Positions 1 to 8,612 of a DNA stretch of 64,000 nt are shown piece after piece. This DNA comes from an uncultured Desulfobulbus sp. Its GTDB lineage: Bacteria; Desulfobacterota; Desulfobulbia; Desulfobulbales; Desulfobulbaceae. The notes under the pieces are model-generated. The model saw only the letters and a program-made list of their open reading frames with translations, was not told where the DNA came from and searched no databases. How positions within the stretch are numbered: position 1 is the first letter of the stretch; each line of letters starts with the position of its first letter. Both the position numbers and the translations under genes were made by a program. The stretch lies in the NCBI RefSeq assembly GCF_963664075.1, contig NZ_OY760916.1, positions 4,312,710 to 4,376,709 on the forward strand, read 5' to 3'.

Positions 1-1188
1 CGCTGGTTAGTTGAAAAAGGTGCCCGCCACCTGGTGCTGATCAGCCGAAGTGGACCTGTTTCCGATGAGGCTCAGGTCGCCCTGGAGGAATTCAGACAGG
101 GAAAGGTGGAGGTGTTGGCCCAAGCCTGTGATGTCACCGATCGAGCAGGGATGAAGCTGCTTCTTGAAAAAATTGATGCGACGATGCCACCTCTGGCGGG
201 GATTGTTCATGCCGCCACTGTGATTGATGATGGTCTGATTCGCACCATGGATGAAGCGCAGATTCAAAAAGTGATGGGGCCCAAGGTTCTCGGTGCCTAT
301 AATCTCCATCAGTTGACCCTGGAGCAGGCCCTGGATTTCTTTATTCTTTTTTCCTCGGCTACAACGCTTTTCGGTAATCCCGGCCAAGGCAATTACGTGG
401 CAGCCAACTCCGCCCTGGAAGCTCTGGCCCACGAGCGAAGAGAAGCCGGTCTTGCCGCAACCTGTGTGCGCTGGGGGGCCATTGAGGATGTTGGCTTTCT
501 TGCCCGCAATACAGAAATCCGTGATGCCCTTCAAGGAAGAATGGGTGGTTCCACCATAGAATCCACAGCAGCGTTGGAAATCCTTGAGAATTTATTGCTG
601 ACCAATCGGTCAGGATTTGGGGTGATGGAGATTGACTGGCGGGCGCTCTCCCGTTTTCTCCCCAGTGCATCCAGTCCTAAATTCATGGAGCTGGCCCGCA
701 CCAGTGGCAAGGGAGATGCGGATGATGGCGATGCCGATGCCCTCCAGCGGATGTTGGAAGAACTCTCTGAAGAAGAGTTGCTACAAGTCTGTATTGATAT
801 GCTCAGGAGTGAGGTTGCGGAAATTCTGCGCATGGCTCCAGACAAGCTTGACCCGACTCGATCAATGTATGACATGGGGCTTGATTCACTGATGGGAGTG
901 GAATTGGTAGGGGCCCTGGAATCCCGTTTTGGCATTCGCTTGCCAGTCTTGATTCTGAGTCAGAATCCGACCATTACCAAATTGGCAGAATATATAATCT
1001 CACAGCTTCGAGGGACAGATGGAGAAGATGAAACAGGCGGAGAACAGGAGTCACTGGCTCAGCAGGTACAACATCTTTCCGATCAACATGGTACAGAGAC
1101 CAACATCAATGTTGAGGAACTGACCAAAAATCTCCAGGATAACGGGGCAGGAACAACTTCACGGATAATTCAATCTGATGTCGAATAG
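1..1188 (+). CDS. Type I PKS/FAS-like protein, C-terminal ketoreductase and acyl carrier domains (5' end outside window)
   Basis: The reading frame is open from the first base, so this is the end of a larger multidomain synthase. The visible part holds the second half of a PKS-type ketoreductase (FSS...GQGNYVAAN with the catalytic Ser/Tyr region) and a carrier-protein domain with MGLDSLMG; the serine that would carry phosphopantetheine is encoded at 886-888. A polar, acidic tail follows. The next gene overlaps by 11 nt, so the two are translationally coupled. Established: capsule loci of Sinorhizobium (rkpA) and Burkholderia (wcbR) contain such a type I synthase next to an oxoamine synthase, SDR, KpsC/KpsS and a sulfatase-fold membrane protein, the same set seen here. 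Inference: it builds an acyl chain for the lipid end of the capsule. A secondary-metabolite PKS is the alternative, but the neighbours argue against it. Confidence 0.85.
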   Translation, partial: RWLVEKGARHLVLISRSGPVSDEAQVALEEFRQGKVEVLAQACDVTDRAGMKLLLEKIDATMPPLAGIVHAATVIDDGLIRTMDEAQIQKVMGPKVLGAYNLHQLTLEQALDFFILFSSATTLFGNPGQGNYVAANSALEALAHERREAGLAATCVRWGAIEDVGFLARNTEIRDALQGRMGGSTIESTAALEILENLLLTNRSGFGVMEIDWRALSRFLPSASSPKFMELARTSGKGDADDGDADALQRMLEELSEEELLQVCIDMLRSEVAEILRMAPDKLDPTRSMYDMGLDSLMGVELVGALESRFGIRLPVLILSQNPTITKLAEYIISQLRGTDGEDETGGEQESLAQQVQHLSDQHGTETNINVEELTKNLQDNGAGTTSRIIQSDVE

Positions 1189-2530
1189 AAAACAGCCCGG
1201 GCTGACAGCCCAACTGAAAGATAAACTCATTCAACAGGCGCTTGAGAAAAAACTCAAGCGTGCTGAAAAGAGCGATATCGTCGCCTCTCCCACGAGGCGA
1301 TCCGGTGCTGCTCTGGAAAATATTTCGGAACAGTTCTGTTCATTCAGTCTCCATCCTGGTTATCAACAGATCCGCATTATTAATGGCGGAGCTGAGCGTA
1401 TGGGCATTGAAAATCCCTTTTTTCGCCCCCATGGGGGGGCGGCTGGGGCAACTACGATTATTAAAGGCAAACAGTACCTCAACTACGCCAGTTATAATTA
1501 TCTGGACTGTTCCGGGGATCCGCAGGTTAACAGGGCGGCCAAAGAGGCGATTGACCTGTATGGTACCTCTGTGTCTGCCAGCCGTCTTGTCTCCGGTGAA
1601 CGACCTGTGCACCGCCAGCTGGAGAAAGCACTGGCTCAATTTTACGAGGTGGATGAGGCCATTGTTCTGGTCAGCGGCCATGCAACCAATGTCACCACCA
1701 TTGGCTATCTTTTCGGGCCACGAGATCTGGTCCTCCATGATGATCTGATTCATAACTCCATCCTCCAGGGGATCAGTCTTTCAGGCGCGCGGAGACTGCC
1801 TTTTGCCCATAACGATTGGGAGGCCCTGGAGACGATTCTCGCCGAGCAGCGGCACCATTTTGAGCGCGTCTTGATAGTGGTGGAGGGGTTGTACAGTATG
1901 GATGGGGATTACCCCGAGCTCCCCCGCTACATCGAGTTGAAGAAGAAATATAAAGCTTTTCTTATGGTGGATGAGGCGCATTCACTGGGAGTTATGGGAA
2001 AGAACGGTGGAGGTATTCGTGAACATTTCGGGGGGGCTGGCTCTGAGGTCGATATCTGGATGGGCACCTTAAGTAAGACCCTGGCCGGCTGCGGTGGTTA
2101 TATCGCCGGAGAAACAGCCCTGATTGAGCATTTGAAATTTCTCGTCCCGGGTTTTTTATATTCCGTGGGCATGTCCCCACCACTTGCAGCGGCCTCCTTG
2201 AAAGCGCTCTCGATTTTGCAGCAGGAACCGGAGCGGGTGACAGCCTTGCAGCGCAATGGACAACTCTTCCTTCGCCTCTCCCGGGAAGCGGGCATTGATG
2301 TGGGGACCAGCAAAGGGCTGGCTGTGATTCCAGTTATTACCGGCAGCTCCATTCGTGCTGCCCGTTTGTCGGCAGCTCTCTTTGCTCGCAGTATTAATGT
2401 GCTGCCGATCCTGTACCCTGCGGTTCCAGAAAAAGCAGCTCGTCTGCGTTTTTTCGTTTCCTGTCGGCATACAGAGGCCCAGATTCGAGAGACTGTGCAG
2501 ATATTAAGTGAGGAGCTGGACCGAATCTAA
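1178..2530 (+). CDS. Alpha-oxoamine synthase (AONS / serine palmitoyltransferase family, RkpG/WcbT-like)
   Basis: 450-residue PLP enzyme of fold type I. The family pattern is complete: NYASYNYLDCSGDP near residue 105, a GTSVSASRLVSGERPVH stretch, a VSGHATNV glycine-rich turn, VDEAHSLGV with the aspartate that contacts the pyridine nitrogen, and GTLSKTLAGCGGY, where Lys300 (2075-2077) should form the Schiff base. These enzymes condense an acyl thioester with an amino acid, losing CO2. The start codon lies inside the end of the PKS gene, so the PKS carrier domain is the likely acyl donor. About 60 extra N-terminal residues are basic and not part of the usual fold. The amino-acid substrate (serine, glycine or alanine) cannot be read from the sequence. 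The product would be a long-chain amino ketone, possibly reduced by the SDR at 4887-5663. Confidence 0.88.
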   Translation: MSNRKQPGLTAQLKDKLIQQALEKKLKRAEKSDIVASPTRRSGAALENISEQFCSFSLHPGYQQIRIINGGAERMGIENPFFRPHGGAAGATTIIKGKQYLNYASYNYLDCSGDPQVNRAAKEAIDLYGTSVSASRLVSGERPVHRQLEKALAQFYEVDEAIVLVSGHATNVTTIGYLFGPRDLVLHDDLIHNSILQGISLSGARRLPFAHNDWEALETILAEQRHHFERVLIVVEGLYSMDGDYPELPRYIELKKKYKAFLMVDEAHSLGVMGKNGGGIREHFGGAGSEVDIWMGTLSKTLAGCGGYIAGETALIEHLKFLVPGFLYSVGMSPPLAAASLKALSILQQEPERVTALQRNGQLFLRLSREAGIDVGTSKGLAVIPVITGSSIRAARLSAALFARSINVLPILYPAVPEKAARLRFFVSCRHTEAQIRETVQILSEELDRI

Positions 2531-2536
2531 GAAGGT

Positions 2537-3379
2537 ATGAACAAAAGAGCTTCGTTACGAAAGCAGTTTTTCGATCTCTGGAAGCAGCCCCAGGCTTCGG
2601 GAGTGATTGCCGAATATCCATGGATGCGGAATGCCATCCTTGATATCATGGCCGAGGGACGCCGTAAAAATATTATCAACCTGCTGATTCAAACGGATGT
2701 AACCCTGCTCTGTGAGGAATTGGAGCGATTAGGCGGTCAGAGCGATCCCCCCAAACCAACACTGACCGCCTGCATAGCCCATGTCTTTGCAGCCTGCATT
2801 GATGCGGACCGTTCTCTGCAAGCCTACCGGCTCGGCCGCAAAAAACTGGTCGTCTTTGATGAGGTCGACCTGGCAATGATGGTGGAGCGGGAAGTGGAGA
2901 ATCAGCTCTTGCCGGTGGTGCATATCATTCGCAGCGCAAATACAAAATCGCTCACTGAAATCGATGCTTCCCTGCGGCTGGCCAAAACCGCGCCTCTCGG
3001 CAGTCACGGTCCGTTAAGCCGACTGGAATATTTCTTTTTTTCTTTGCCCCGCTTCCTGCGTCGTCTGATCTGGTGGTATCTGCGACGTGATCCCTACAGC
3101 TTCAAACAACTGGCGGGTACAGTGGGCATCACCTCCATGGGCATGCATGCGCAGGGGGCAGCGGTGGTGATCCCCATCACTCCCATGAGTCTGACCCTGT
3201 CTATCGGTTCACTGGATCCCGGGGTGCAAATTATTGATGGTCAGCCCGTGGAGAGGCAACTGCTCCAATGCAACATCGGTGCAGATCACGATGTGATTGA
3301 CGGAGCTCCCCTGATGCGCTTTGCCGAGCGTTTTCGTCACGCCTTGGAGCAGGGGCAGCCGCTCTATTTCTCAGAGTAA
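2537..3379 (+). CDS. Acyltransferase of the 2-oxoacid dehydrogenase E2 / CAT fold, no lipoyl domain
   Basis: 280 residues resembling only the catalytic domain of E2 acyltransferases. The active-site motif HxxxDG is present as HDVIDG (His251, Asp255). Lipoyl and E1/E3-binding domains are missing, so this is not part of a dehydrogenase complex. It starts 6 nt after the oxoamine synthase and belongs to the same operon. Family knowledge: the CAT/E2 fold moves acyl groups from CoA or a carrier protein to an acceptor. Inference: it acylates the amino ketone or amino alcohol made by the two upstream genes, which would give an N-acylated sphingoid-like lipid; similar genes occur in wcb-type capsule loci. 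Its last 9 nt overlap the end of the convergent LTAS-like gene, so there is no room for a separate terminator between the two operons. Confidence 0.75.
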   Translation: MNKRASLRKQFFDLWKQPQASGVIAEYPWMRNAILDIMAEGRRKNIINLLIQTDVTLLCEELERLGGQSDPPKPTLTACIAHVFAACIDADRSLQAYRLGRKKLVVFDEVDLAMMVEREVENQLLPVVHIIRSANTKSLTEIDASLRLAKTAPLGSHGPLSRLEYFFFSLPRFLRRLIWWYLRRDPYSFKQLAGTVGITSMGMHAQGAAVVIPITPMSLTLSIGSLDPGVQIIDGQPVERQLLQCNIGADHDVIDGAPLMRFAERFRHALEQGQPLYFSE

Positions 3380-4897
3380 CCCCACCTCTGTGAGGAACAC
3401 CCTTCCCAGGTCTTCAACTTGCCGTTCTTTTTTCTCTCCTCTTTGTTTCTCCTCCCTGTTTGACCAGATAAAGTAGTCTGTTTTGCCATCGGGCGGTCCA
3501 AATGCCTGATAAACATTGGGCATTATGGGAACATGATCACCGTACCAGCAGAGCCAGGCCTCACGTTCAAGAGTTTGCAGGTGCTCACTCAACATACCTG
3601 CCATGGTATCGGCATTCAGCAGATGCCGCAGGTAGATGAGCAGATCAACGCAATCTTGTGGCAAGGGAGTTGTGCAATACTGTTTTTCTTCATGTGGATG
3701 AGGCTTTTCCCAGTGGAGCGGGCCATGGTTTTCCATGGTGATAGTAAAGATAAAAAGTGGTTGTTCGTTTGCCCTTGCCAGTTCCGCACAGATTTTTTCT
3801 GCAAGCGCAGTATCACCGATATAGGGACCACTTTTTGAGGCCGGGTCAAAACTGTTGAGATCAAGAAACTGATCAAAACCAAGTTGAGGAAAAATGCTCT
3901 TGCGGTGGTAAAAGGCAGCCGGGTAGGGATGAATGCAGATGGTCCGGTACCCCAACCGTTTGAGATGGGAGACCAGGGTGCAGGGATACCAGCTGGCCAG
4001 TTTTCGGTATGGGTTAAAGCGGTGGACTCCCATCTGTTGCGCTCTCAAGCCGGAGAGAAAACCAAACTCCGTTCGTACCGTGTTGGCACCCCAGGCTGGA
4101 ACTGCAAGTTGCCCGTATGTCACGGACTTGTCCTTTAATTTGTCCAGATGGGCAAGTACATTTGAGGCAACAGAAGGACACCAGGGGCGAGGATCAAAAA
4201 AGGATTCACTTTGGATCACAACCAGGTGAGGGAGGGAATTGAGCGGTGTATTCTGTTGTGGTGCGACACAATAAGGAGGACTGATTTGCGGTTTGCCCTT
4301 TTCTGCGATGGCATAAGGCAAGAGGCTACCAAGAAAACCATAACGTTGAATGTCATCTGCTGGGTTCCAGGTGAGGGGGGGGGGTTTTCTGATTCCTCCC
4401 AAAAACAGCAGGCCGATGCTTACAATCAGCAATCCTACCCCTGAGCAAAAGGAGGGAAGTGAAAGTGTCCTGGTGAGAGGTGGCTCCAGATAGAGCCCGA
4501 TCCCAATCCCCAAGATAACACCAATGGTTGCCAGGATCGCCTTACCAACCCCGAAAAAAGGCAGGTAGAGGCGGGGAAATCGAATGGTATCAAGGAAGTA
4601 TTCAAAATCCTGGGCAAAAAAGGGTTCGCGCAGGCTGTGGTACTTGGCGTTGTTGACGAGCACCAGTATGGTTTGAAAACAAAGGGCCACCGCAGCGGCA
4701 AACCAGGGGCGCTGGAAGACCGCCAGCTCAAAGCAGAAGACCGCCAGCCAGAGGCCCGCATGTTGCGCAAGTAAGGAAAGTGGTCGTCGCCAGGGGGGGA
4801 AGACCTTTGGTTGCACGAAGCCCTCAAGTCCAAAGGAGCTGAGCAGGCCAAGTATCAGTGCTGGCCAGACCAGACCATAAAATGACTCAATGTCCAT
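3371..4897 (-). CDS. LTA-synthase/sulfatase-fold membrane protein (RkpI/WcbQ-like)
   Basis: 508 residues. The first about 165 are hydrophobic with several membrane spans; the remainder is a periplasmic alkaline-phosphatase-fold domain like that of LtaS/OpgB proteins. Visible landmarks are VVIQSESFFDP, ANTVRTEFGFLSG (the Thr of ANT is the likely nucleophile), a HPYPAAFYHRKSIFPQLGF segment, and FIFTITMENHGP in the metal-binding region. Members move phospho-alcohol groups from phospholipid or cleave phosphodiesters. In rkp-1/wcb-type capsule loci a protein of this kind is encoded beside the SDR, KpsS and KpsC. It overlaps the SDR gene by 11 nt. A C10 run on the coding strand (4375-4384) lies between the membrane part and the catalytic domain; a slip there would remove the enzyme domain. 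The function in capsule assembly is inferred. Confidence 0.75.
   Translation of the reverse strand: MDIESFYGLVWPALILGLLSSFGLEGFVQPKVFPPWRRPLSLLAQHAGLWLAVFCFELAVFQRPWFAAAVALCFQTILVLVNNAKYHSLREPFFAQDFEYFLDTIRFPRLYLPFFGVGKAILATIGVILGIGIGLYLEPPLTRTLSLPSFCSGVGLLIVSIGLLFLGGIRKPPPLTWNPADDIQRYGFLGSLLPYAIAEKGKPQISPPYCVAPQQNTPLNSLPHLVVIQSESFFDPRPWCPSVASNVLAHLDKLKDKSVTYGQLAVPAWGANTVRTEFGFLSGLRAQQMGVHRFNPYRKLASWYPCTLVSHLKRLGYRTICIHPYPAAFYHRKSIFPQLGFDQFLDLNSFDPASKSGPYIGDTALAEKICAELARANEQPLFIFTITMENHGPLHWEKPHPHEEKQYCTTPLPQDCVDLLIYLRHLLNADTMAGMLSEHLQTLEREAWLCWYGDHVPIMPNVYQAFGPPDGKTDYFIWSNREEKQRGEKKERQVEDLGRVFLTEVGLL
4375..4384. repeat. G10/C10 homopolymer inside the LTAS-like gene
   Basis: Ten consecutive G on the plus strand (C on the coding strand), encoding prolines around residues 171-175 at the membrane/periplasm junction. 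A one-base slip shifts the frame before the catalytic domain. Confidence 0.95.
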
Positions 4898-5663
4898 AAC
4901 CCAGCAGCTGGAGAATATGTTGACTCAGGGAGGAGGGGAGGACGGCGAGGTACCAGGTACCCAGATTCAGTGGAAAGGGAAAGCTGATACGGGCCTGGTT
5001 GCGGGCCAGTCGTTTCTTGATCACCCGCGCCGCGCGCTCAGGTGACCAGAGAAAGGGTTTGGGGCCAGGCATTTCTCTACACATCTTTGATTCTACATAG
5101 CCGGGCATAATCACATTCACACGAATCCCTTCCGAGGCAAGCCAGCCCCGCAGGGCCTCTCCATAGGCCTTGATGGCTGCTTTGCTGGCGCAGTAACTCG
5201 GTGTAAGGGGCAGACCGTAGTAAGCGGCCAGTGAGCTGAAGAGCCCGATCTGCCCACGGCCGTGCTGCCGCATGGCGGGGAGGGCTGCCTCCACGACTGC
5301 CATGGCGGCCACCAGGTTGATTTCAATAAGTGCAGCGCTCTCCTCCCAGCCTTCCCCCTCTCCATTCGGACCAATATTGATGTTGATGCCCGCTGTGGGC
5401 AGAATAAGGTCAAGAGGAGATTTCTGACTCGTCAGAGTAACCCATGCCCGAAGGGCTTCAAGATCGCGTACATCAAGGACTTGGGTATGTACCTCCGCCC
5501 CTTGCTGGCGGCAACACTCGGCAACTTCATTGAGGCGGTGCGTTTTTCTGCCCTGCAAAAAAAGGATTTGACCAGTTCCAGCATAGGTTTGGGCAAGAGC
5601 GCTGCCAATACTGCCGGTAGCACCGGTGATCAAAATTCTTGTTGGAGCAGCGCAGGGACTCAT
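4887..5663 (-). CDS. Short-chain dehydrogenase/reductase (RkpH/WcbP-like)
   Basis: 258-residue classical SDR. It has the nucleotide-binding TGATGSIG near the N-terminus, an LPTAGIN segment in the place of NAG, the catalytic serine in LFSSLAAYYG and the YCASK active-site Tyr/Lys pair. The C-terminal about 30 residues are hydrophobic and may touch the membrane. The start overlaps the kpsS stop by 4 nt (ATGA) and the end overlaps the LTAS-like gene, so translation is coupled across three genes. In the rkp-1 and wcb capsule modules an SDR sits in the same position. Inference: it reduces the keto group of the lipid made by the PKS/oxoamine-synthase pair, as 3-ketosphinganine reductase does. A role in sugar biosynthesis cannot be excluded. 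Confidence 0.78.
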   Translation of the reverse strand: MSPCAAPTRILITGATGSIGSALAQTYAGTGQILFLQGRKTHRLNEVAECCRQQGAEVHTQVLDVRDLEALRAWVTLTSQKSPLDLILPTAGININIGPNGEGEGWEESAALIEINLVAAMAVVEAALPAMRQHGRGQIGLFSSLAAYYGLPLTPSYCASKAAIKAYGEALRGWLASEGIRVNVIMPGYVESKMCREMPGPKPFLWSPERAARVIKKRLARNQARISFPFPLNLGTWYLAVLPSSLSQHILQLLGYGH

Positions 5664-6889
5664 AACAATTCCTCAAGGGGAGAGTGGGGAGCTTCAAGTC
5701 GAGGGACAGTATTTTTCACAAGCATTGCGATTCCTTCGCTTGAATAGAGGCCGCCATTGACTTGAGTGGTGTGAATGACCGTATTGCGAAAGGCGCGATA
5801 TAGACCACCGATGGGTTTTTCCAGGTTGGTCCAAAAGTCATCCAGAGTTCCCTGAAAGGTTAACCCGGGAATATTATAAATTGGTTTGCTGAGTGCAATG
5901 GTCGGGCAGCGGCGGGAAAGAGCGGTCATGCCAACAGTGCTGTTGACGGTCACTGTTCCCAAAGCATTGATGAGTAGTTCAGACAAGTTACCGGTTTCCA
6001 TGTAATGGATTCTTCCGCCAAGGTCAAAACGTTTGCTGATTCTCTTGATAATGGTGGGATAGTGATCCAGCCCGGCGTCCAAAGGATGATTTTTTATGAT
6101 CAGAGCCGTGTGCTTGGGCGCATGGCGAGCAAAAGATTCCATGATGTATTCCAGGGCCTCGGTCATATTGGCAAAACGGGAGTGGTGCCGAATCTGGGCG
6201 TCGCTGCTGAGTTGGAGGGGGAAAAGAAAATAGGGTATACCCCGCTGGAGCAGAGAGAGGAGGAGCGTGTCATCTTTTTTTCTATGGTAGCGTAGGGTAG
6301 GGAGCCGCCTGATATAGCCCAGATACTCCACCGGTGCCGTCATTGGCGCATGGGTGCGATATCCGGGAAAGAAGAGCGGGTTGTAGAATCCGGCCAGGTG
6401 GTAGACCACGTCATGGAAAGCACGAGTGTTGAATGAATAGGCGAAGGATCGCCCCTGACGGTATTCCGGGAGTTTTTTTGCCACCAAGCGGTACCAAGCT
6501 GGATCCTTGGGCAGGCGTGAATAGCCATTGACCCCATCACATTCAATGGTCACCCAATACGGGCGAAAGTAGCCTTCTTCGATAACGTGGGTACGAATAC
6601 CGAATTTGGAGGCCCTGTTGATTGCTGCCCGGTGTACCGGGCGACAGTCTCCAAAAAGGATTTGATCTGTTATCTGGTATTTCTTGTATTTATTGAGCAG
6701 AAAGTTCGGAAGTTGCTGTACGCGTTCCTGAAAGGCCCAGGCGGATTGCCCCCGCCAATAAAACCAGTCTCCAACATTGAAATTAATTTTATAGACTTGG
6801 TGACCAGCCTGAGAGAGCGCTTTTCCCAGAGAATAAAAAAAAGGGGAACAGACCCCCTGGAGAAGAAGAAACGTCCGCTTGTTGTTCAT
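5660..6889 (-). CDS. kpsS: Capsule Kdo-transferase / export protein KpsS
   Basis: About 409 residues from the chosen ATG at 6889, which overlaps the upstream gene's stop as ATGA; the frame stays open for 16 further codons but those are not KpsS-like. The start FLLLQGVCSPFFYSLGKALSQAGH, the NVGDWFYWRG segment, FGDCRPVH, the ViEEGYFRPYW region and the later KNHPLD and NSTVGM segments are typical of KpsS/LipB. Established: KpsS adds the first beta-Kdo to phosphatidylglycerol in group 2 capsules and KpsC extends the linker. Here it is coupled with a single-module KpsC homologue upstream and an SDR downstream. Whether the acceptor is phosphatidylglycerol or the lipid made by the PKS/oxoamine-synthase module is open. 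Confidence 0.88.
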   Translation of the reverse strand: MNNKRTFLLLQGVCSPFFYSLGKALSQAGHQVYKINFNVGDWFYWRGQSAWAFQERVQQLPNFLLNKYKKYQITDQILFGDCRPVHRAAINRASKFGIRTHVIEEGYFRPYWVTIECDGVNGYSRLPKDPAWYRLVAKKLPEYRQGRSFAYSFNTRAFHDVVYHLAGFYNPLFFPGYRTHAPMTAPVEYLGYIRRLPTLRYHRKKDDTLLLSLLQRGIPYFLFPLQLSSDAQIRHHSRFANMTEALEYIMESFARHAPKHTALIIKNHPLDAGLDHYPTIIKRISKRFDLGGRIHYMETGNLSELLINALGTVTVNSTVGMTALSRRCPTIALSKPIYNIPGLTFQGTLDDFWTNLEKPIGGLYRAFRNTVIHTTQVNGGLYSSEGIAMLVKNTVPRLEAPHSPLEELL

Positions 6890-7923
6890 CGCACCCCTAC
6901 AATACGACGAATGAAAAAGCGGGTGAGATGCCGCCACCAGGGCGTGTTTTGTCCGGTCTGGTTACGCCAGTCAAGAAGCTGCTCCATGGCCGCCTCGGCA
7001 GAAATCAGTTCGTCGCTGGTGCGATTCAGATAACAAGGGTAGAGGAGCAGGGCCCCGGCAACAAGCGCGTTAAGCGACAGGTTTCGACTTCGTCGCTCAT
7101 GGGGAAAGATATCTTGGGTCAGGCCCCAGCCTGAGTAGAAAGGTTGGCCATAGCAGGTGACTGGTTTTTCACGCAGAAGCGCCTCAAAACCAGCAAGTGA
7201 GGTTAGGATATGGACCTCATCGACCTGAGGCAGGATGGTGGACATGTCCACGTTAATGACTAACTGGTCGCACCAGCTAATCGCCTCATGCTCACTGTTC
7301 CCTTGGGCACGTAATCCTGCGATAACATCCGGGTGAGGCTTATAAATGATATAGGCATCGGGATTCTTTTCACGGACTGCCTGCAAAAGTGCCAAATTGG
7401 TTCGGATGCCCGGCGCACCGTAAGCAAGCGAGGCATCACTTTCCACCTGACCAGGGACAAGAATGATACGTTTTTTTGTGGTGGGACGTTGCCAGTGATT
7501 GGCGCCAATGTTGTATTTGGTCAGCCCTTGTTGCACGATTTGATCTCGAAAACGGGCGGCCCGCTCCAAGAGTTCCGACGTAAAATCGGTGGAGCTGAGA
7601 ATATGCTCCACATCAGAGGGTTGGGTTGCATCGTAATATATCCCCCGACGATCAATCACCCAGGACATGGGGCGAATGAGATCTGCACCCAGACCTACGG
7701 AGCGAAGAAAACCATCTTCAACCCGAATGATCTCCACATTGTTGGGGAGGACTCCTGAAAACGAGCGCATCCCCCAGATAATCACCGTGCCCCCCGATGG
7801 GACTTGCGATGCATCAGAGACAAAGTGAATCTGAGCCTCAGGAAAGCAACATCTCACCATCGGGCGTTTCCACGAGGAAAAATCAAGGGCGTAGAGTTGG
7901 GGAGAATCAGTAAGGTTTCCCAT
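6886..7923 (-). CDS. Single-module KpsC homologue (C-terminal-module type beta-Kdo transferase, RkpJ-like)
   Basis: 345 residues, half the length of a full KpsC. It matches the second module of the complete KpsC encoded at 9843-11885: both share DGFLRSVGLG or a close variant, GIYYD, LTxYNIG, PGQxExDAS, TNLxLLxAVRE, YIIYxPHPDV, VDEVHxxTSLxGFEALL and GWGLTxD. The first module instead has VIDQTFGDMS and IVVKIHPDV. The locus therefore has three KpsC-type modules. Family knowledge: the two KpsC modules are retaining beta-Kdo transferases with different linkage specificities. The gene overlaps kpsS by 4 nt. It could build an alternative linker, lengthen the oligo-Kdo linker, or be the RkpJ-type partner of the lipid module. 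Confidence 0.82.
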   Translation of the reverse strand: MGNLTDSPQLYALDFSSWKRPMVRCCFPEAQIHFVSDASQVPSGGTVIIWGMRSFSGVLPNNVEIIRVEDGFLRSVGLGADLIRPMSWVIDRRGIYYDATQPSDVEHILSSTDFTSELLERAARFRDQIVQQGLTKYNIGANHWQRPTTKKRIILVPGQVESDASLAYGAPGIRTNLALLQAVREKNPDAYIIYKPHPDVIAGLRAQGNSEHEAISWCDQLVINVDMSTILPQVDEVHILTSLAGFEALLREKPVTCYGQPFYSGWGLTQDIFPHERRSRNLSLNALVAGALLLYPCYLNRTSDELISAEAAMEQLLDWRNQTGQNTPWWRHLTRFFIRRIVGVR

Positions 7924-7944
7924 GGTTGAATAGAATTGAGGAAA

Positions 7945-8532
7945 TTACTGGTGAGCAAGAACCAGCTGCAGAACTTGTTCAACACAGTTCTCCACCGTGT
8001 CCTCATGGGGGGGCAAAACTAAAGCAGTATTCTGATTTTCTTTATAAAATACTGATATTCCTGTGTTATTTATAATTTTTCCAGCGCGAGCGAGTTTATA
8101 CAAACCTTTCACATCACGCCGTTCACATTCCTCAATCGGGCAATGTACATGTACTTCCAGCAACTTGTCTGCACCAACTATGTCACGATTCCGCTGTCGA
8201 TCAGCACGCATGGGTGAGATAAATGCGGCCATGCAGATGATACCGGAATCAAGAAAAAGCCGCAGCATTTTGGCGATGCGACGATTATTCTCTGCGCAGG
8301 CTTCTACTGAAAAGCTGAGATCGCCGCACAAGCCGTGGCGGACATTGTCGCCGTCAAAGACAAGCGCATGGAGACGTTCTTCCGCCATGTGAGCAATGGG
8401 GGATTTACCTGATCCTGAAAGGGCGGTAAACCGGAGCGCCAGACTTTTTTGGCCCAACAGTCTTTTTCTGTGCTGATGGGAGATATTGCCTCTATACGGG
8501 ATGGCGTTTGAGGTTGATGATTTTGTTGTCAT
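7945..8532 (-). CDS. cysC: Adenylylsulfate kinase-like protein with altered P-loop
   Basis: About 195 residues from the ATG at 8532; a TTG 15 nt upstream is also possible and neither has a good ribosome-binding site. Family features are DGDNVRHGL, ENNRRIAKM, AFISPMRADRQ, ECERRDVKGLYKLARAGKI and NTGISVFY, as in APS kinase, which phosphorylates adenylylsulfate to PAPS. Odd points: the P-loop reads ALSGSGKSP where the family has GLSGSGKST, so the first Walker-A glycine is Ala and the Thr after Ser is Pro, and the strand before it (LALRFT) is also unusual. The enzyme may be impaired or divergent. Its place between ugd and the kpsC-like gene, in a locus that also encodes a sulfotransferase-like protein (43700-45481), suggests PAPS supply for polymer sulfation; this is inference. 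Confidence 0.72.
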   Translation of the reverse strand: MTTKSSTSNAIPYRGNISHQHRKRLLGQKSLALRFTALSGSGKSPIAHMAEERLHALVFDGDNVRHGLCGDLSFSVEACAENNRRIAKMLRLFLDSGIICMAAFISPMRADRQRNRDIVGADKLLEVHVHCPIEECERRDVKGLYKLARAGKIINNTGISVFYKENQNTALVLPPHEDTVENCVEQVLQLVLAHQ

Positions 8533-8612
8533 GCTATGATGTTTCAAAGAGGATTACTGTAAGCAAGAACGGGATACCAAATCTGTGGAGGTATTGCCCC
8601 AGTGTCACGGTA

